Source: Platynereis dumerilii (lineage: Eukaryota > Annelida > Polychaeta > Phyllodocida > Nereididae). Taken from it: 64,000 nt of DNA. The notes beneath the pieces were generated by a model that saw only the letters and a list, made by a program, of their open reading frames with translations, ran no database searches and was not told the origin of the DNA. Location: NCBI GenBank assembly GCA_026936325.1, contig JAPTHN010000001.1:164718138-164782137 (forward strand), read 5' to 3'. The position numbers and the translations under genes are program-made. Below, in pieces: positions 12,301 to 24,888 of this stretch. Position 1 is the first letter of the stretch. Each line of letters opens with the position of its first letter.

Positions 12301-12599
12301 TAATCTTGTAATAATATTTAAGAGCTATTCATCCATCAAACCATTCTCCTCCCCAGAATGAAACAGCAATGTTGTCGTTCAGACAGAACTACATGCACTT
12401 GGTCAGTGTACGCTGACTCAGCATATCAAGAGACACTTTCTCAAATTTGGACTTCAGTAACTTATGTTTAAATTTCCTCATGTGTAATTTGGACTGTAGA
12501 GCAATGAGCAGATACTGCTATGATGCGACAAATTCCTTCAGAACCTATGGACACTAATTTTGCGGTTTTTTGTTAATATTTTTGTGTGTACCAGATGTT

Positions 12600-12662
12600 T
12601 GTGGATCTAAATTTTATCTTGTGTACAGTAAGCAATAAATGTTCTACTACTACTACTACTAT
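12600..12662 (+). repeat. possible LINE tail with (CTA)n
   Basis: gtacagtaagcaataaatgtt followed by ctactactactacta resembles the 3' end of a non-LTR element. No reverse transcriptase fragment precedes it. Confidence 0.3.
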
Positions 12663-13072
12663 ACTGATTGCAAAATACAGCAGTAACAGCCACATTTATA
12701 CAACTTCTTCCAAAATCAGAGATGTTCTAAAATGAAAGCTAGGCCATACCAAATAATCCTTTACAAGTTTTTTTCCACATTTTAAAACTTATCACCCTTT
12801 TATTGATAGATTTCCTGATCTAAGGAGTAAAATTGACAAGAAAACACACTTGGGAAAATGCTTATCTGGCCAGCAGTTTTAGGGCTGTTTAATCATAGAG
12901 AATTCTCTATGGTTTAATCCACTCCTTTACACTGTGTATCACTATGACACTTCCCAGATTTTGTTGAAATTGTAGAAGTATGGCAGCTATATGTAAAATA
13001 GCTGTATGTTTTCCCTGCACAGATATTATTTGCTTATACTAAAAATACCGTGCAAGCACGTAAACCCCGGTG

Positions 13073-13889
13073 GCTGTAGGTACATTTGTAGATAAGAGTG
13101 TGCGCTGAATCACTGCTGATATGTCAGAGTTCACACCTGAAGGTGATGGTCAGCCTTTGAACCTGCAGTGCTTTTCTTCAATTTCTACCCTTGAGAGTGC
13201 ACCACTGACTGACATCACTTGCTGACATAAGTGACTGACACAAAAGTGCTGCAACCCCCCCCCCTCCCCCACTAACACTGGGTGAGCAATTGTTAACCTG
13301 CCTGATCTAGAAGCACACTAAAGAAAAAGGAAGAATAAGAATTATAAGATTTTTAATTAACACTTTTATTGACATCTTTGTCATGCACCTGACACTAGCC
13401 AATGTTTCAGAGGATGGAGAAGAGCTTTACCTGGAAATATTTGAAGAGATACCAGCTTTTCCTGTGTTAATTTAGTGTGACAGATCAGTGACAGGTCAAT
13501 GCTATCTTAATTTTTGTTCTTCCTTAGCCATGAAAAAGAAGCCTTCATTTGTTTTGTAGTACCATAACAAATCACCAGGGGAGCTGATCACAGCACTCTT
13601 CTTCCCCCTCTACTGGATATGCAATGAACTATGAACATGCAGGCACTTCAGAGTGTGAAAATGAGATGGGTAACACAAAACCTTTGTTTAGTATGGATTA
13701 AAGAAACCAAACTGCCTGGGAATAGGAGACACTGGTGGTGATCCAGAAATAAAGGATTAGGCAGAGTTTGGGAGGAAAAGGTTGAACACAAATTGAGTTA
13801 TGCATGGAGAACGATTGAGTCTACAGCCACCATGCAACTCATCGTAGAGGACTGCAGTACCCCGTACGGCTATTACATAGCCACCGGGG
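13073..13889. mobile_element. TIR element nested in the 8.3-kb element
   Basis: Inverted ends ccccggtggct (13,075) and agccaccgggg (13,879), each beside a TA dinucleotide, suggest a Tc1/mariner-like MITE of about 817 bp. TIR similarity beyond the core is imperfect. No open frame of note. Confidence 0.45.
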
Positions 13890-15104
13890 TAAAAACGAAA
13901 TAATAAATTTTCTTGCTTCAATAAGTGTATACTATGGAATCTGAGTATTGATTAGTCCAATCTTTTACCAAGAATATGTAAAAATGTCAATGAGAAGTTC
14001 GACACAAATCTGCAGACATTCCACCTTTAATCTGCATTGAAGCCCTGCATTGTATCAAAAATTTAAACTTTCTGTGTTGCAGGATTTATAAGCTTTGAGG
14101 GAAAACACGGGTCAAATTGGCCAAAACTCAACTCAGCAGAAAGCAGGTCCATTTTGGGAAATTTCCCATACCATGGAACTCTGATAATTGGAGAAAATGC
14201 TTGCAGAACATTGAATTTTGTGAAGTGTGTAAGCAAAATTCGTATAAACTGTAGAAAAGGCTGATGCATTAGTTTAATTAAAGTCAGTATTAAAGGACTA
14301 AATGTACACATTATAACACATATTCCCAGTTTATGTTGATTTTGAAAGAGAATCCATTTCCTCAATGGAAATTTCCACTGGCTATTGAATATTAATTTGG
14401 TCACTCTGGTGATTATTCAAATGATTAACTTGAGACACATTCCTCTGTCAAGTTCCATTAAGACCCAAAGGGTCTTAGTAGACCCCCCCCCTCCCCCAAG
14501 TGAGATATATCAGTGATATAAAGAGGGTCAATTGTAGAGAAGGCTGATCATAAGGATTTCTTGCTTAGAACTTTAAGACAAGACATCTTCTCTCTGTTCA
14601 GGGAGGTTGAGCTGCCATCAAATACTCTTACTGATTCAAGTAATCCAGAAATGAACTAAAATATGATCAATTGAAAGTAAACAGCAAATAAATGTGCCTT
14701 GAAAGTTGAGGAAGTCTCACTTTTCAGAAAGTGAAGTTGTTTAACATGACACAGTAACAAACCAGTGCCACACTATATGGAGTTATTTTGTTGATCAGTT
14801 TCTCATGCTCTGGTGACATATTTTTTGTTGATGAAAATAGCATTATGTTTAAATAAAGTTGTGGCACTGACATATAGAGAGAAATGGTTGTTGGGAAACA
14901 TTCTGTTCTGCGTTGTCACTATGAAACCTGGTCTGATTTACTAAAATGAGTATGATAGGCCTGATTATGATGTTTTGCTTTTGTGACAGAGACTCCAGGA
15001 CACCTGTGAATTGATCTTTACTACATTACATAAGAATCATACCTGTGAAATGGGGGAGGGGAGGGGAAAATATTAGGTCTATCAGGGGATGGAAGTGTAT
15101 GAAA

Positions 15105-15570
15105 AAAATCTAAACATTTTGACTTCCCAACTCAAAATTTTGACTTCCAAACTCAAAATTATGACTTCCAAACTCAAAATTATGACTTAAAAATTCAAAA
15201 TTTTATCTTGTGAACACACAATTTTGACATGTAAAACCAAAATTTCGACTTCTACACTCAAGATTTTGACTTTTTAAACTAAAATTTTTGCTTTTCAATA
15301 TTGAGTCATGAAACACAAAATTTCATGATAATAAAGCAAAATTTCGTGATTGCAACACAAAATTTTTGGAAAGCAAAACAAAATTTTGAGAAATAAGTTC
15401 ATAATTTTCAGATGTAAACTCAAAATTTCGACTCCAAAAGTAAAAATTTCAAGAATTTAAATACAAAATTTTGAGTTTAAAAGTCGTAAATTTTGAATAT
15501 ATCACAAATTTTGAGTTTGCAAGTCAAAATTTTGAGTTCGGAAGTCAAAATTTTGAGTTTTAAAAGTTTT
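15105..15570. repeat. mirrored AAAATTTT minisatellite
   Basis: About twenty degenerate ~22-bp units. The left half reads actcaaaattttgacttcc. The right half reads the reverse complement, ggaagtcaaaattttgagt. The whole array is one large imperfect inverted repeat centred near 15,350. Confidence 0.75.
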
Positions 15571-16859
15571 TCTTTCAACTATGGCCCTAATATGCTTCCC
15601 TAGAAGAGGGCCTTCTAGGCACTGCTTAATTGGTCTAGAGAATCTTTAGGGGGGTTTTAGGGCCTTCCCCTAAGGTTAATATATCTTAAGGAACTTTTAT
15701 TCAATCAATTTCAATTACTTTATTAATCCATAAAAACAAGAACTCCAGCCACACATTATAAAGAAAACATTCATTCTCCATTTTGTGAGTTAATTTTTTG
15801 CATACTTGTTGGCGCTCATTTGCATAACCCATTCCAATAGACTGCAGTTAAATGAAAGCAGTCTTGTAAATGCAGTACAATCATACTACACAGTACAATG
15901 AAAGCAGTCACATATAAGTGCCAGTTTGAACCAACAGCTAAGTCTATAGGCAAAAAGAGTGCTTATTATTGTCTATTAATTTGCTAAAAAGTACAGTAAT
16001 TAAAAACTTCATTAAATACTGTGATGTCACGAAAGCTTGAATGGCACAACATATCTTGATGACATATAGGCTATTAATATAGGCATCAGAGGTAGGCTTA
16101 TTTCCCTGTGAATAAATAAAATAAAACACAGAATTATGTTCTGACAATTCTTACTAACTGGTACTTTTAGATATTTATATTTTCAATAATTGTTAATACT
16201 AAGACCTGATGTTTTTAGAATTAAAAATCATAAATTCATACTAATTTTAACATTAGAAAACAACACACATTATAAGCCTTAATTTTAATTCAGTTTGAGT
16301 AAGAATGCTAACTCCTCTTCCAGGCATATTTAATCCCAAATCAAAAATGTTGGAAATTTCAAGAGGTAGTCAATCTTTGATAAGCTCAGTGCCCCTGTAT
16401 CTACCATGCATGCTATTGAATACTCATTTTGTCACCCAAGAAATCCAGATAGTGATAACTCAGCTGATTAACATGATAGGCATTCCACTGTCAACTTCTT
16501 AGACCCCCTGATGTGACCTCTTTGGGATATAGAGAGGGTTGTTGTCTTGAAGTCAGTCTCCCAGAGCTCTGTCATCTGGGAAAATAAGCTTCCACATAAT
16601 TTCAACAGTGAATCATTGAAGATAAAATACAGAATATTGATTAGAAAGTTCTTCAGTGCCATGCAAATCTGATGGTGTGAAGTGACTTGTTCTTAAGTTC
16701 AATAATTTATAGAGAACTATCTTTCATTGTGCTAATCAATGACAGCTATCAATTTATCTATCTATCTATCTATCTACATTTTATATTTATCTATCTAGAT
16801 CTACCATCCAGGCCTATCAAAATATATTCATTATTTAAGTATACATAGTTCACTGAGTG

Positions 16860-17010
16860 CAGTAGCGGATCCAGGGGAGGGGGAGTTTAGGGGGTTCAAA
16901 CCCCCCACCCCCTTTGGCCAGTACATTTTAATGTTAAAAAAAAACATTATTCAGTACATTTTCAGTTGTAACCCCCCCCCCCCCATCAAAATTTTCTGGA
17001 TCCGCCCCTG
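16860..17010. mobile_element. hAT-type MITE, GGATCC ends
   Basis: About 150 bp between CAGTAGCGGATCCAG and CTGGATCCGCCCCTG, which are inverted copies at 13 of 15 positions. Poly-G and poly-C tracts lie inside. I could not find a clear 8-bp duplication. It is nested inside the 8.3-kb element. Confidence 0.6.
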
Positions 17011-17928
17011 CAGTACCATAAGCTTACGGGGTCTTTACAAATTCCTACAGGGCCATGTGGGTGGGGGGTACTGAGTCAGGGTCTGTAACTGATTAGATAA
17101 ATAAACAGCCCTCTCCTCATGTCAAGTGAACTAATATCTCACTGAACTGCATTTTACACCCATTAGGAATTTACTATGCAACAGGAATTAAATTACTAGT
17201 GTAATGTAGGTGAGTGAGGTTATCCAAAAATACTTAGCATGTTAGTGTTTAAACATGTAATAAATGAAATAACATGCTTAGCTATTCTTACATACACACT
17301 ATTATATTAAAATTTTATTGGCAGGAATTTAAAGAGGTGTGTGTTAAAGGGGTGAATGTAGGAAGCATTTAGTGGGCACAACCATGGAACAATCACACAT
17401 TGGCATAACTACCAAGGAGCTTGGTCTAACTTGTCCAAGCTGGGAAGGGGGTGATTTTTGTGAAGGGAGCAGCTGTGTCACTTCATCAACTGTCTTGTGT
17501 AGTTCTTGACCCTGGCTCTCTCCCCCCCTACCCTCTCAGTGAGCAGAGGGGGTTGAGGGGTGCAGAACTTCTGAAGGCTGGGGTGGACATGTTGGGGCAG
17601 ACTTGTGCTGACACCTGGGTGATACAGCCAATTAGTGGACCACTAACTCACTTGTCATGAGATGCTCATGACTTCCAGTTGTCATGAGCTGCTGATAATT
17701 TCCCCTACTGCAGAATGATGCTTGCAGGCCATTCAGTTTCAATAGCCTTTCAAGACAGTGCAAGATACTGAAAGTCTTTCGTTGATCACCATTGATGTCA
17801 GAAGAAAATGGAATATGCCATAGTAATGTTATTCAAGTATAACAGGTACGTGATATAAACACTGATATTGAGCCCCAAATGTATTTTTGGTGGTGTGTAG
17901 CACCAGCGATTCCAAAAGAATTTTGTTA

Positions 17929-20853
17929 AATCTTGTGATTGCCTTGCTAGTCCATGGGCCAGATATCGAAACCCTCCCCCCCCCCCTTGGGAATTTCGGA
18001 GACCCATATATTTTGAAAGATATATATCTTAAGTTACAAAATTTGCTTGTTGGACAATCTAAGACCTCAACGATAACCAGCAGGAGCCATATGAGTACGG
18101 GAAGGTTGAAAATAAATTTTCGCCAAACTGAATGCCGCTATTTTCAGAAAATGTACTGTTATTCATAAACTAATCCATGTATAGATGCTTATATGGCACC
18201 ATTTTGAAGGTATTTAATTCTTCGATCTATTTAGTGCAAAAAATTGATTGATTAGGATATTTATTTTGGTCAACAGAGTGCAAAACATGCGGCCGTAACT
18301 CGAAATTAAAAAGAAAATTCCATTTTATTTCACGAAAGTTCCCTGTACGGGTCACTAGGGGTCAGAAGTATACTGAAGTTTCTACCACATCATTCTGTAT
18401 ATTCATAGCTTTAAAATGATGTATAACACAACTATATAACTACAACAATAGCCTATCTGCAGTCAATTATTCATTATCGCATTTATGTACAATTAAGTCA
18501 AATTTTCAGATATAGGGGATGAACGACATAGATTCTGCTGTGAATATATCTTCCAGGATTCTGTGTATCTTTATGAAAACAATTGTAGATATTTGTAATA
18601 CTCTATATTCTGCCAACTATGTTTTCAGGGGTTTTAAACAGGTATTTTCATGTTATTAACTTGGTTATGGCAGCCATATTGCAGAATAATTTGCAGATTG
18701 GCAACCAAACATTTTTTGTTACAAACATGTCCGGGTGAGCTACATTGATGGTTTTCGGGATAAACATAATTTTTCCTGAAATAAGAACTTAATCACAACT
18801 GGTTTTCCTTCTCTGAAAGGAAGATAGTGCATTTACCCCTTGTTTATTCAAAATGGCATGCTAGCTATCCCAGAAAAAATACATTTTTCTGAATACCGGG
18901 TGCCGAATTTCATTATTTTTAGCGTGACATACTTTCTGCCACAAAAATGGCAAAAACCGCCTCAATAGTCATCTTTATAACACAATGTAGGTATCATAGG
19001 AACAACAAATTAGTAGGTTACATGATTCTATGTTGACGTACAAAAGAGGAAGGACGGAAATTGGCTAATTATAAAAAATATTTCTTATTTATAACACGAA
19101 TGCTCATAGCAAGAGAGGCCCTTTTTCTTACCTCACCCAGTTTTTCTTTTGCCAAAAATTATTTTGGCACAGAAATGGTAACAAAGATGTTTAATTAACT
19201 TTTTAAGTACAAACCATTATTATTTTAAAGAAAATATTGAGTATTATGTGGTAATTTTTGTATATATTTATCAGGCTACGTGGCACATATAGTTTCATTT
19301 TGGACCAAGGGTCTGGACACTCTAGCCACACTTTGTAATATCTGGACTATGGCAGATTTTTGCAAAAATTCAACAACCCCTAAACCATGAACTGGATTAA
19401 AAGTGGTTATAAAAATGATTTAGCACATTGAATTTTATATGATAATTTAGCATATTTACCAAGCTATCTGGCACATATAGTTTCATTTTGGATGCTCTAG
19501 TCAAGCTTTGTAAAATTTGGACTTTCGCAGATTTTTGCTAAAATTCAACAACTCCTAAACCATGAACTGGCTTAAAAGTGGTTATAAAAATGACTATGCA
19601 TACTGAATTTTATATGGTAATTTAGCTTATATACCAGGCTATCTGGCACATATAGTTTCATTTTGGACCAAGGTTCTGGACGCTCTAGTCAAGCTTTGTA
19701 AAATTTGGACTATCGCAGATTTTTGCTGAAATTCAACAACTCCTAAACTATGAACTGGCTTAAAAGTGGTTATAAAAATGACTATGCATATTGAATTTTA
19801 TATGGCAATTTAATATATTTACCAGGCTATCTGGCACATATAGTTTCATTTTGGACCAAGGTTCTGGACACTCCAGCCACACTTCGCAATATTTGGATTA
19901 TCACAGGTTTTTGCTAAAATTCAACAACTTCTAAACTATGAACTGGCTTAAAAGTGGTCATAACAATGGGTAGGCAATTGTAGGCATATTGAAATATGGC
20001 AATTTAGTAAATTTACCAGGCTATCTGGCACATATAGTTTCATTTGGACCAAAGATCTGGAGTTCTGGACAACCCAGCCACGCTTTGTGAAATAAAGACT
20101 ATCGCAGATTTTTGCTAGATTCAACAATTTCCAACTTTGAACTGGCCTATAGGTGGTGACCTGGTGGTCATAATAATGGCTAGGCATATTGAGTTTTATA
20201 TGGTATTTTAGTATGTTTAACAGGCTATTTGGCAAATACGGTTTCATTTTGGACCAAGTGTCTAGACACCCCAGCCATACTTTGAAAAATTTGGACTATC
20301 GCAAATTTTTGCTAAAATTTAACTTCTGCCATACTTCGAGCTGGCTATGGCTTGGGTGTCCAGACCCTTGGTCCAAAATGAAACAATACCCTTTCCATGT
20401 CCTTAATATTTATACAAACATTTATTAATATTTAGTAATATTTCAGTGTATTAAAATAGATAGTGTAACACCAAAGATCCTTGGAATTATTATATCGACA
20501 ATTGAGATTAAATAAACCGCCGCCATTTTGAAAAAGGGTAAAAATGCACTTAACTTCCAAGAAGAGTATCAAATCCTGTCTTAATGAATTCCTGACCCAT
20601 GAAAACATATATTTAGGCACAAAAATCATTGTTCTAGCCCAATTAGATCCAGAGAAATGGGCAAAACTATTAATTGGTGGCCATCTTGGAATAATCCATC
20701 ATGGCCGCCAGCCGTTGAGGTTATATAACGTCCAACAAGCAAAAATGTGTTCTCTAGAATATTAGCTTTCCGATGGTATGTGTCTTCAAAATTCCCAAGG
20801 GGGGGAGGGGGGGTTTTGGTGGCCCACGGACTATGCAGGTCGCCCCATTCCTC
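17929..20853. mobile_element. ~3-kb element with long diverged inverted ends
   Basis: The left arm (about 17,940-18,090) contains tagtccatgggcc, a C-run, ttgggaatttcgg and tttgcttgttggac. The right arm (about 20,700-20,845) carries the same landmarks inverted and in the same order. Exact termini are uncertain. The interior holds a tandem array (19,270-20,390) and no recognisable transposase. Confidence 0.6.
19270..20390. repeat. ~190-bp tandem array, six units
   Basis: Units are marked by caggctatctggcacatatag near 19,272, 19,460, 19,635, 19,823, 20,017 and 20,221 (spacing 175-204 bp). Each continues gtttcattttggaccaag…tctggac. The array ends at about 20,355-20,387 with that block in reverse orientation, so it is bounded by inverted copies. 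Confidence 0.8.
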
Positions 20854-21969
20854 CAACCTCATTTAAATTTAGCTTACAGTCTCAACTCTAATTTAACTTG
20901 ACACCAAAAGTTTTTGGTCCTGACATGCTATTTAGTTTAATTACAAAAATAAGGCCACCTTCTTCTTCTTGATGTGTTCCCATAACATTGGGCCAATACG
21001 AGGTGATTTGCGGCTTCTCAAATCCTTCCAATGTTAATTTTGGGCCTGAGGGGGGTGGGTATGGCCCAATGGCCCCCCCCCCAATACGCCACTTATCAAG
21101 TCGATGAATGAATAAATTTCAAGTAGCCCGAAACTCGTAAGTTTGACTGATAGAGAAATTGAAATGTAGGCTGTATGGCAGCAAACCCTCGGCACCAGGC
21201 AATCAAAGAAAGGCATAGAAAAACAGCTTCTGCAGTGATTAATAGGGTTGGGATGATAACCAGTATTTATACCGTACCGCAGTATTTTCCAGGCCAAACA
21301 TTGGACCGTCAGGTGCCACAGTTATCTCATTAGTTGCCAGGAAACTAAATCATGTTGCCCTTGCAAAAAAAAAATAATTTTTTGTTAAATTCATGATATT
21401 TTCCTTCTCTAGTTCTCAGGGCATTCAGACCAACAAAAGACAACTCACAAGTATTTTCTGAGTCTGATCCTATGTTATTATTAATCACAGTTCAATTGTG
21501 ATTTTTATGCATGAAAATCATGATTTATTTTGTAACAAGTAAATCATTTAAATAGTACAGCAATACCACCAACATTTTTTGGAAGTATGCTGCAAGTTTT
21601 GAATGGGAAATTAAGTTTTATACTGTGAATTCATATTATTAAAATTACTATTTTAAAATTCAAGTTGGAGAAATGCATGAATTTTATTGACATCGCACAT
21701 TAGATCAATCATGCCAAAGTTCTGTGTTATTGTTTTCAAATTTAGTGCCCAGGTCATATCCTTCATAAAGGAAATACTCACAAAAGTAGGGGAGACCGTG
21801 GTTAGTTGGTTCGAGCGATAACTTCTGAATATGTATTTATATATATATAAATGTATTTACAGACGGACCTCTAAACATTTACTACATCTATACCGTTATT
21901 CCAAACCAAGTTTATCTACATTGTGCAGTTGTGGAGAAAAGACTGAAAATATGATTTTTAATGGTCTAC
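20854..21969. other. no gene seen
   Basis: AT-rich sequence with G- and C-runs near 21,045-21,085. No exon-like segment or clear repeat structure. Confidence 0.4.
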
Positions 21970-22182
21970 CAAGGGTGCTGGAATGAAACGAGGGCGGCAG
22001 GGGCGGTCGGTAGAGAAAGGGCAAATGCAATTTGTACGACAAATATTTAAAGTAGCTTTATTAATAATTTTGAATAATCAAAATATATATTTACAAATGT
22101 TTGCCTAAATCAAATTTTTCTTTAAGATCAAAAGGGATCAACTAGCCCATACCCCCCTGCCTCCCCTGTTCTGGCACCCTTG
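21970..22182. mobile_element. hAT-type MITE, 213 bp
   Basis: Starts CAAGGGTGCTGG and ends CTGGCACCCTTG. Subterminal aggggcggcagggg-like words lie on both sides. Flanks tggtctac / tggtccaa agree at 6 of 8 positions, consistent with an old 8-bp duplication. Confidence 0.65.
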
Positions 22183-22439
22183 TGGTCCAACATGCCTCCA
22201 AGTCAGGGCACGATGGACCCTCATGTCGGGTACATTCATTGGACCATAGATTAAAAGTCCATTCGGTAGAAGTAAGCAAACATCACATTTTATTCCCACA
22301 AATCACAACAGTATTGTGTGAAATTGCTGAATGATTATATATAAAGTCTATAAGCTGAATGGACAGATTGTATGATCATATTTTACAGATATTACCCTGG
22401 TGCTATATCAATGTAAAAAATTTCACTTATTGCATTTTC

Positions 22440-22570
22440 CCAATGAGTCACTGTCTAGTATACAAGGCGAGTCTGAGGCATGGGCATCTGAGACCAAGAC
22501 ATGGCGCTCCAAGACAGAAATCAAGACCAAGGCATGAGCTTTCAAGACTGAGACCAACTGAAGAAAAATT
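22440..22570 (-). repeat. fragment of GGCCTCGG-family hAT element
   Basis: Repeated gaggcatg, gagaccaag and caagactgagacc words, the reverse complement of the subterminal words of the complete element at 2044-2656. Ends are not defined. Confidence 0.45.
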
Positions 22571-23130
22571 ACAGTTCACTGCCTGACTAGTTTAGGATGG
22601 ATTAATATTAATATAGACATTTAGCCATTACATCACTTGCAATAAGGATATAACAATATTAATGATTTCTTTCATTTTAACCATGTGTAGTTAATGACTC
22701 AAGTAAAAATACTGAAGCAAAGACATTTTGGAGCAATCATTACATTTTTAAAGGAGGGGGCTTGGTATTAGTCCCGCCCAAATTTTACAAATAACTGAGG
22801 CAGACAGATTAAGTCTCTAGGAGTTTTCTACTTAATTATAATATTTAATTCTGAACCAATCATTGGAGACTGAAATAGTCCATCCACCAGAAATTTGTAT
22901 CTAGTTTTCCATGAAAGAATTTGTAATTTTCAGGACCATTGGACAAAAATTATTATTTTCATTTCTAAGGCAGTTTCATTTTCAGCACTCGGCATAGAAT
23001 GGATAAAAATAAAAGAATTTGGTCAGACACAAATATATATGGGATGATAGGTCGCTTATATGGGTAGACGGACAGTAAATTAGATGAAACAGAGAGAAAA
23101 GTCTTGTTTGACTGTTTTAGAGGGTGAACA
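22571..23130. other. no gene seen
   Basis: AT-rich sequence without open frames, splice-framed segments or repeats I can define. Confidence 0.4.
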
Positions 23131-23134
23131 TTTA

Positions 23135-23225
23135 ATAATCAGGGGGGCTTGGAGTTTTCCTTGGTGGGAAATTATTTATTTCACGGTAACGGCGGCCATA
23201 ATTATTGATCGCTCGTAAGGGGGGA
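23135..23225. repeat. partial MITE, AAATTATTTATTT family
   Basis: ggggggcttggagttttcc followed by gaaattatttatttcac and ggtaacggcgg matches the first ~90 bp of the fuller copy at 23,610-23,850. Confidence 0.6.
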
Positions 23226-23239
23226 TCTCTGTTTTTACT

Positions 23240-23350
23240 CGGTCACATGTCGGAGTTTTAAGCATCGGAGTTTTATGCATCGGAGGTTTCAAGTGTCGGA
23301 GTTTCAAGTGTCGGAGGTTTCATGTCGTAGGCTGCATGTCGTAGGCATAG
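23240..23350. repeat. ~18-bp minisatellite
   Basis: Tandem gtcggagttttaagcatc / gtcggaggtttcaagt units, about six copies, degenerating toward gtcgtaggctgcat. Confidence 0.7.
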
Positions 23351-23609
23351 ACCTGCCTCAGATCTCAGTATGCTATGACCGATCAGAGCTACCTACTGAT
23401 CAGTCCCAGTGAAGCTGGAATGTGTCATCCAGCGCATTGTTGAAGGTGTTATCCAGCGCATTTGTTTATAAAGCGATTAAATTTTATCATTGAATTGTAG
23501 GCCTATCCATTTACTTTCATTTGTCTGTTTGGCACTTTTAAATACTTTTTTGTTGTTGGGCCATTTAGGCTACTGTGGGTTTTTCAAACAGCGGCGACCA
23601 TTTTATAAT

Positions 23610-23855
23610 TGGGGGCTTTGGAGTGTTCCTTTGCGGCAAATTATTTCTTTCGCAGTAACCGCGACAGTAATAATTTATTTTGAGCAGTCAATGTCCCTAA
23701 ATATTTCTTCTTCAATCGAGCAACAGCTTATTAAGAAAACCCGCCACCAGAAATTATTTATTTCACGCCTGCCCAAAAGCAATTTTAGTTCACCAAAACT
23801 GAGTAAGAAATTATTTATTTCTAAAAGGTCCCAAGCCCCCCCTTCCTATTAAATG
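23610..23855. mobile_element. MITE with poly-G/C ends
   Basis: Starts gggggctttggagtgttcc…caaattatttctttcgc. It ends with an inverted counterpart (gaaattatttatttc…ccaagccccccc). A relative of this repeat is the target of the Polinton: that copy is split between about 24,220-24,288 and 38,178-38,345. Confidence 0.6.
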
Positions 23856-24219
23856 GTCTCCCCCTTACCCCCCCCCCTTTTTGTTACCATGTGAAGTATG
23901 TCCCAATTTAACATTCAAGCAAAACCAAATACTCCCCCCCCCCCTTCCTTGTATTTTATCATACTATTGATTCATGGACCCCTTACACTACTCCAAAGTA
24001 CTGATTGTTTAGTTATGAAAATTTGTAAGAACCTTCCCTGCAATAGCCACAACGTCCTTAGCTGAGTTTAGTGTTTGTAATTACAGTCACAGAAATACAA
24101 GTGATTTTTAAAAATTTTCTTCCCTCCCTCCTCCCATGGCTTCACGGGTGTTATACTAGTAAAGTAAAATCGGCTATCATTTAGTCCCTGTGGGACAGCA
24201 TTGGGCGATCCATTCAATC

Positions 24220-24288
24220 TCCACACTAATTCTAGTTTATTTCAAGCGCACAAAGTCCCCAAATATTCATTCCTAAATCAAGCATCGC
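24220..24288. repeat. left part of MITE split by the Polinton
   Basis: gtttatttcaagcgc…gtccccaaatattcattcc…aaatcaag aligns with the interior of the MITE copy at 23,610-23,855. It continues after the Polinton at 38,178. Confidence 0.6.
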
Positions 24289-24584
24289 AGTAGAAGAAAA
24301 TTTGGGATTTCAGACACAAATCCCCATTACGTCACTTATTACATCATTCTGATAATCTTTACCTTCTTAATCACTGATTAGGTATATATCAGTGTTATCA
24401 ATCTTTAAATCCCAGGGGATTAACTTTTATGAAATCATGATAATAATGGATTATGGGACAAAAGGTGGCAGAAGTTGCACTTTAATTTTTCAAATCACAA
24501 CAAGCCCCATGATGGCTTAAGCATTTAATCAGATGCTAATTTGTCATTTCACACCTTCCGTGCCTAATGTGTGATAATACAGGC

Positions 24585-24842
24585 ACAAGCAAAAGATACA
24601 CAAATAAATATTATGCAATTATAAGACATACACTCCAATGATCTGAACTCCATATGACAAACCTTTGATCATTTTAATCCTTATCCAAACACATCAGTTG
24701 TATAAAAGATTGACACAAGCAAAAGATACACAAATAAATATTATGCAATTATAGGACATAAACTCCAATGATCTGAACCCCATATGACAAACCTTTGATC
24801 ATTTTAATCCTTATCCAAACACATCAGTTGTATAAAAGATTG
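24585..24842 (+). promoter_or_regulatory. duplicated 130-bp promoter block with TATA boxes
   Basis: Two tandem 130-bp units (24,583-24,712 and 24,713-24,842) differ at only about three positions. Each ends in TATAAAAG (24,701-24,708 and 24,831-24,838). The second box lies 58 bp before the ATG at 24,889, right for a TATA-driven start near 24,860. The duplication therefore doubles the core promoter of the first Polinton gene. Confidence 0.75.
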
Positions 24843-24888
24843 TAAGATTGGTGGAATGTCACTTGTTCTGGTCCACTCATCAAGAAAC

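Larger units (their letters stand above)
9400..17710. mobile_element. 8.3-kb TIR transposon without visible transposase
   Basis: The first 31 bases (CAGTAGGGGAAATTATCAGC…) are the exact reverse complement of the last 31. Five-base direct repeats CAGAA flank both ends (9395-9399, 17711-17715). CATGAC/GTCATG words cluster next to both termini, as transposase sites do. The CAG start and short duplication suggest a hAT relative with 5-bp duplications, but this is inference. The interior holds other repeats and no open frame I recognise as a transposase; the longest (10,984-11,421, 145 codons) looks like chance. Probably a giant non-autonomous copy or one whose gene is decayed or intron-split. Confidence 0.78.

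Noticed and set aside
16852-17018. 8-bp target duplication of the GGATCC-ended MITE
   Set aside because: Flanks cactgagtg and cagtaccat do not match; the shared GCAGTA straddles the TIR and is not a clean duplication.
19270-20390. CRISPR-like array
   Set aside because: Long diverged tandem units without unique spacers in an animal genome; a satellite-type repeat.
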